From positions 21,704 through 58,797 of the forward strand of contig NZ_RZRU01000031.1 of NCBI RefSeq assembly GCF_003997495.1: a stretch of 37,094 nucleotides of DNA, given 5' to 3'. The first letter of the stretch is position 1; each line of letters begins with the position of its first letter. The notes beneath the pieces are model-generated. The model ran no database searches, was not told the origin of the DNA, and worked only from the letters and a program-made list of their open reading frames with translations. The DNA comes from Mesorhizobium sp. M7A.F.Ca.US.008.03.1.1. GTDB taxonomy: Bacteria; Pseudomonadota; Alphaproteobacteria; Rhizobiales; Rhizobiaceae. A program made the position numbers and the translations under genes. This document shows, piece after piece, positions 35,010-37,094 of this stretch.

Positions 35010-35438
35010 TCACCTATCGATCCGCGTCGACAGGATGATCGACGACAGGGTCCGCTCGACCCCATCCATGGCGCCGATCTGGTCGAGCAGCATGTCGAGG
35101 TCGCGGATCGACGGCGCGTCGATGATGACGATCATGTCGAAATTGCCGCTGACCGAATGCAGCGTCCTGACCGGCGCCAAAGCGCGCAGGCCGCGCACCA
35201 CCTTGTCGGCGAGCTTGGGCGTCACGGTGAGCAGCACATGCGCCCGCACCAGCCCCTGCTCGTAGTCCGGCGCCAGCCGCACACCATAGCCTGATATGAT
35301 GCCGCGCTGTTCCAGCCGCTCGATGCGGCTCTGCACGGTTGTGCGTGACACGCCAAGCCGCCGCGCGAGCTCGGCGGTCGAGGCGCGCGCATTCTCGCGC
35401 AGCAGGGAAAGCAGGGCTTGTTCGGCGTCACTGAGCAT
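35010..35438 (-). CDS. Lrp/AsnC-family transcriptional regulator
   Basis: This 142-residue regulator has an N-terminal helix-turn-helix (about 3-50, with ASTAELARRLGVSRTTVQSRIERLEQRGII) and a C-terminal RAM/ligand-binding domain (about 65-140, with ALAPVRTLHSVSGNFDMIVII and a closing THR-like strand). Lrp/AsnC proteins sense amino acids and often control the neighbouring metabolic gene. It is divergent from the saccharopine-dehydrogenase-like gene, so local control of that enzyme and autoregulation are likely. The ATG at 35438 has AGGA about ten bases upstream. The 694-codon open frame running on to the window edge is only a shadow. Confidence 0.9.
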   Translation of the reverse strand: MLSDAEQALLSLLRENARASTAELARRLGVSRTTVQSRIERLEQRGIISGYGVRLAPDYEQGLVRAHVLLTVTPKLADKVVRGLRALAPVRTLHSVSGNFDMIVIIDAPSIRDLDMLLDQIGAMDGVERTLSSIILSTRIDR

Positions 35439-35458
35439 TTCGACGATTCCTGTCGGCA

Positions 35459-35470
35459 GATTGCACAATC
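35459..35470. promoter_or_regulatory. Candidate Lrp/AsnC operator
   Basis: GATTG-CA-CAATC is a 12-base palindrome with 5-base arms in the 114-base gap between the Lrp-type regulator gene and the dehydrogenase gene. Lrp/AsnC proteins often bind short palindromes of this kind in their own divergent promoters. The binding is inferred. Confidence 0.4.
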
Positions 35471-35552
35471 GGAGTTTCGTTTCGAACAATTCCACGCTTC
35501 CTTTCGACGGGCAAGCTGCGAATCTGGGATCACAATCAGTGAGGGATCGGTC

Positions 35553-36656
35553 ATGAAGAAAATTGTTGTTGTCGGCGCCGGCAAGATCGGCTCGACCATT
35601 GCCGAGATGCTCGCCGCCACTGGGGACTATCAGGTCACGCTCGTCGACCGCTCGGCAGCACAGCTCGCTGCCGCCGAAGTGCCGGCCACGGTTGCGGCGC
35701 TGGAGCTCGACATCGAAGCCCCCGGGACCCTGGAAGCCGCACTCGCCGGCAAGTTCGCGGTGCTCAGCGCCGCTCCCTTCCATCTGACCACGCGCATCGC
35801 CGAGGCCGCGGCCAGTGCAGGCGTGCACTATCTCGACCTGACCGAGGACGTTGTCTCCACCCGCCGGGTCAAGGAACTGGCGCGCTCGGGCAGAAACGCC
35901 TTCATTCCGCAATGCGGCCTGGCGCCGGGCTTCATCTCGATCGTCGCCAACGATCTCGCCAGCCGTTTCGATTCGCTGGAGAGCGTGCGCATGCGCGTCG
36001 GCGCTTTGCCGCAATACCCATCCAACGCGCTGAACTACAATCTCACCTGGAGCACCGACGGCGTCATCAACGAATATTGCGAGCCCTGCGAGGCGATCGT
36101 CGAAGGCGAACTGGTCGAGGTGCCGCCGCTGGAGGAGCGCGAGGAGTTCTCGCTCGACGGCGTCACCTACGAGGCGTTCAACACCTCGGGTGGCCTCGGC
36201 ACGCTGGCCGAGACGCTGAAGGGCAAGGTGCGCACGCTCAACTACCGCACCATCCGCTACCCCGGTCACGCCGCGATCATGAAGGCGCTGCTCAACGACC
36301 TTGGCCTGCGCCACCGCCGCGACGTGCTGAAGGACATTTTCGAAAGCGCCCTGCCAGCGACGTTGCAGGACGTGGTCATCGTCTTCGTCACCGTCTCCGG
36401 CCGCAAGAACGGCCGCCTGCTGCAGGAGACCTACGCCAACAAGATCTACTCGAAGCGCGTCGGCGACCAGGTGCGCAGCGCCATCCAGATCACCACCGCC
36501 TCCGGCATCTGCGCCGTGCTCGACATGCTGGCCGACGGCAGCCTGCCGGCGACGGGCTTCATCAAGCAGGAAGACATCGCGCTCGACACCTTCCTCGCCA
36601 ACCGCTTCGGGCGCGCCTACGCCCAGCACGAAATGGTGAGCCGGCTGGCGAGCTGA
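35553..36656 (+). CDS. Saccharopine dehydrogenase-family protein (possible lysine dehydrogenase)
   Basis: This 367-residue NAD(P)-dependent enzyme has a Rossmann fold with VVGAGKIGS (GxGxxG at 8-13) and acidic D32 at the end of the second strand, favouring NAD. The region LDLTEDV, QCGLAPGFISIVANDLA and the mid-domain NYNLTWSTDGVINEYCEP follow the saccharopine dehydrogenase/lysine 6-dehydrogenase pattern. Length is nearer lysine 6-dehydrogenase-like proteins than full saccharopine dehydrogenase. Oxidation of lysine or a related amino acid is therefore likely but not proven. GAGGG lies before the ATG at 35553. It is divergent from the Lrp-type regulator gene, which suggests amino-acid-responsive control. 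Confidence 0.85.
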   Translation: MKKIVVVGAGKIGSTIAEMLAATGDYQVTLVDRSAAQLAAAEVPATVAALELDIEAPGTLEAALAGKFAVLSAAPFHLTTRIAEAAASAGVHYLDLTEDVVSTRRVKELARSGRNAFIPQCGLAPGFISIVANDLASRFDSLESVRMRVGALPQYPSNALNYNLTWSTDGVINEYCEPCEAIVEGELVEVPPLEEREEFSLDGVTYEAFNTSGGLGTLAETLKGKVRTLNYRTIRYPGHAAIMKALLNDLGLRHRRDVLKDIFESALPATLQDVVIVFVTVSGRKNGRLLQETYANKIYSKRVGDQVRSAIQITTASGICAVLDMLADGSLPATGFIKQEDIALDTFLANRFGRAYAQHEMVSRLAS

Positions 36657-36663
36657 GGAGCGC

Positions 36664-36900
36664 CCTTTCCTCTCCCCCGTCGATCGGAGGAGAGGTGTCG
36701 AGCGAAGCTCGACGGAGTGGGGGTCGACCGGCTCGGAAGTTGTTATTTCAAGCCGGGGCGATGCCAGCGCTTGGTTGCGCGCCTGTACGAGATTTAGACC
36801 CGGTCCGATCGTGCTCACCTGTCGGCGGCTGTGCCTTCGACGGTCGGCTTCCCCCACTCCGTCGCTGCTTCGCAGCGCCACCTCTCCCCCCTCCGGAGCA
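36664..36900. repeat. RIME-like mosaic repeat, family B copy 3
   Basis: The same composite as at 22745-22950 and in the same orientation. The left unit (36664-36728) has CCTTTCCTCTCCCCC, a near-palindrome with GGAGGAGAGG, the TCGAGC/GCTCGA hairpin and GGAGTGGGGG. The right unit (36848-36897) has CCCCCACTCCGTCG, GCTGC/GCAGC and CCTCTCCCCC. About 120 unrelated bases lie between them. Confidence 0.7.
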
Positions 36901-36912
36901 GGGCTATCGCAT

Positions 36913-37094
36913 ATGAGTAAAGAGATCATGGAAGAAGTCTTTGCTCCAGTTTGCCCTTCGCATTTTACTTGCGATTGGTTTGTCGAGCGGATGGGCAGCC
37001 AAGATGTTTTGCGCAAGCCTTCGGATGATAGCCAGGTTTTGTGGGGCGTTGTCCTTTCGGGTGCGGGCGTCATCTTCATGGAAGACGACATCAA
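36913..37094 (+). CDS. Possible truncated gene at the window edge
   Basis: An open frame of 60 codons starts at ATG 36913 and runs off the window. It begins MSKEIMEEVF and contains the hydrophobic stretch LWGVVLSGAGVIFMEDD. It is AT-richer than its neighbours, and no ribosome site better than a weak GGGCT is seen. I recognise no family. The end of the fragment is compatible with a small alpha/beta protein such as a glyoxalase-type domain, but this is a guess. Confidence 0.35.
   Translation, partial: MSKEIMEEVFAPVCPSHFTCDWFVERMGSQDVLRKPSDDSQVLWGVVLSGAGVIFMEDDI

Noticed and set aside
35010..37094. 694-codon minus-strand frame to the window edge
   Set aside because: Only the last 142 codons encode the Lrp-type regulator; the rest is antisense to the dehydrogenase gene and the repeat element.

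Overview
The window looks like chromosome of a high-GC alphaproteobacterium of the order Hyphomicrobiales (Rhizobiales), most likely Mesorhizobium or a close relative. The evidence is the codon usage, an IalB-family protein, a COG4705 membrane protein, a NitT/TauT-type transporter with a Tat-exported binding protein, and several families of palindromic intergenic repeats of the rhizobial type. I see no rRNA, tRNA, CRISPR, transposase or integrase. Gene assignments rest on motifs read by eye, without database searches.

Region 1 (1-4266): a compact minus-strand operon encodes three paralogous phage-tail-collar (microcystin-dependent-protein-like) proteins, a predicted seven-bladed beta-propeller protein and a GNAT acetyltransferase. 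It converges on a small DUF6916-like protein. No other phage gene is present, so this looks like a domesticated, fibre-like cellular system of unknown function.

Region 2 (4267-18443): one 4450-codon gene fills over a third of the window. It encodes a secreted giant with an N-terminal beta-barrel resembling inverse autotransporters (intimin/invasin, type Ve), followed by about 4100 residues of Gly/Thr/Ser/Asn-rich beta-helix passenger. The passenger contains five recurring header modules. Divergent to it is a small periplasmic IalB-family protein.

Region 3 (18513-31717): a catabolic and transport neighbourhood. It holds an M24 peptidase, an amidase-signature enzyme, a Gfo/Idh/MocA oxidoreductase, an ABC importer (ATPase, permease, Tat-dependent binding protein), an RpiR-type regulator, a flavin monooxygenase with a fused NTF2-like domain, a RidA-amidohydrolase pair and a stand-alone NTF2-like protein. 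A 23-nt motif is shared by the divergent rpiR/ABC region and the divergent ridA region, which suggests one local regulon for uptake and breakdown of a nitrogenous (amide or imide-like) compound. The substrate cannot be named from sequence.

Region 4 (31985-37094): a COG4705 membrane protein is followed by an OmpR-type response regulator and histidine kinase with overlapping genes. Then come a divergent Lrp/AsnC regulator and a saccharopine-dehydrogenase-family enzyme (probably amino-acid, perhaps lysine, catabolism). The right edge holds a mosaic intergenic element and a possible truncated gene.

Several intergenic gaps carry palindromic or MITE-like repeats of at least four families.
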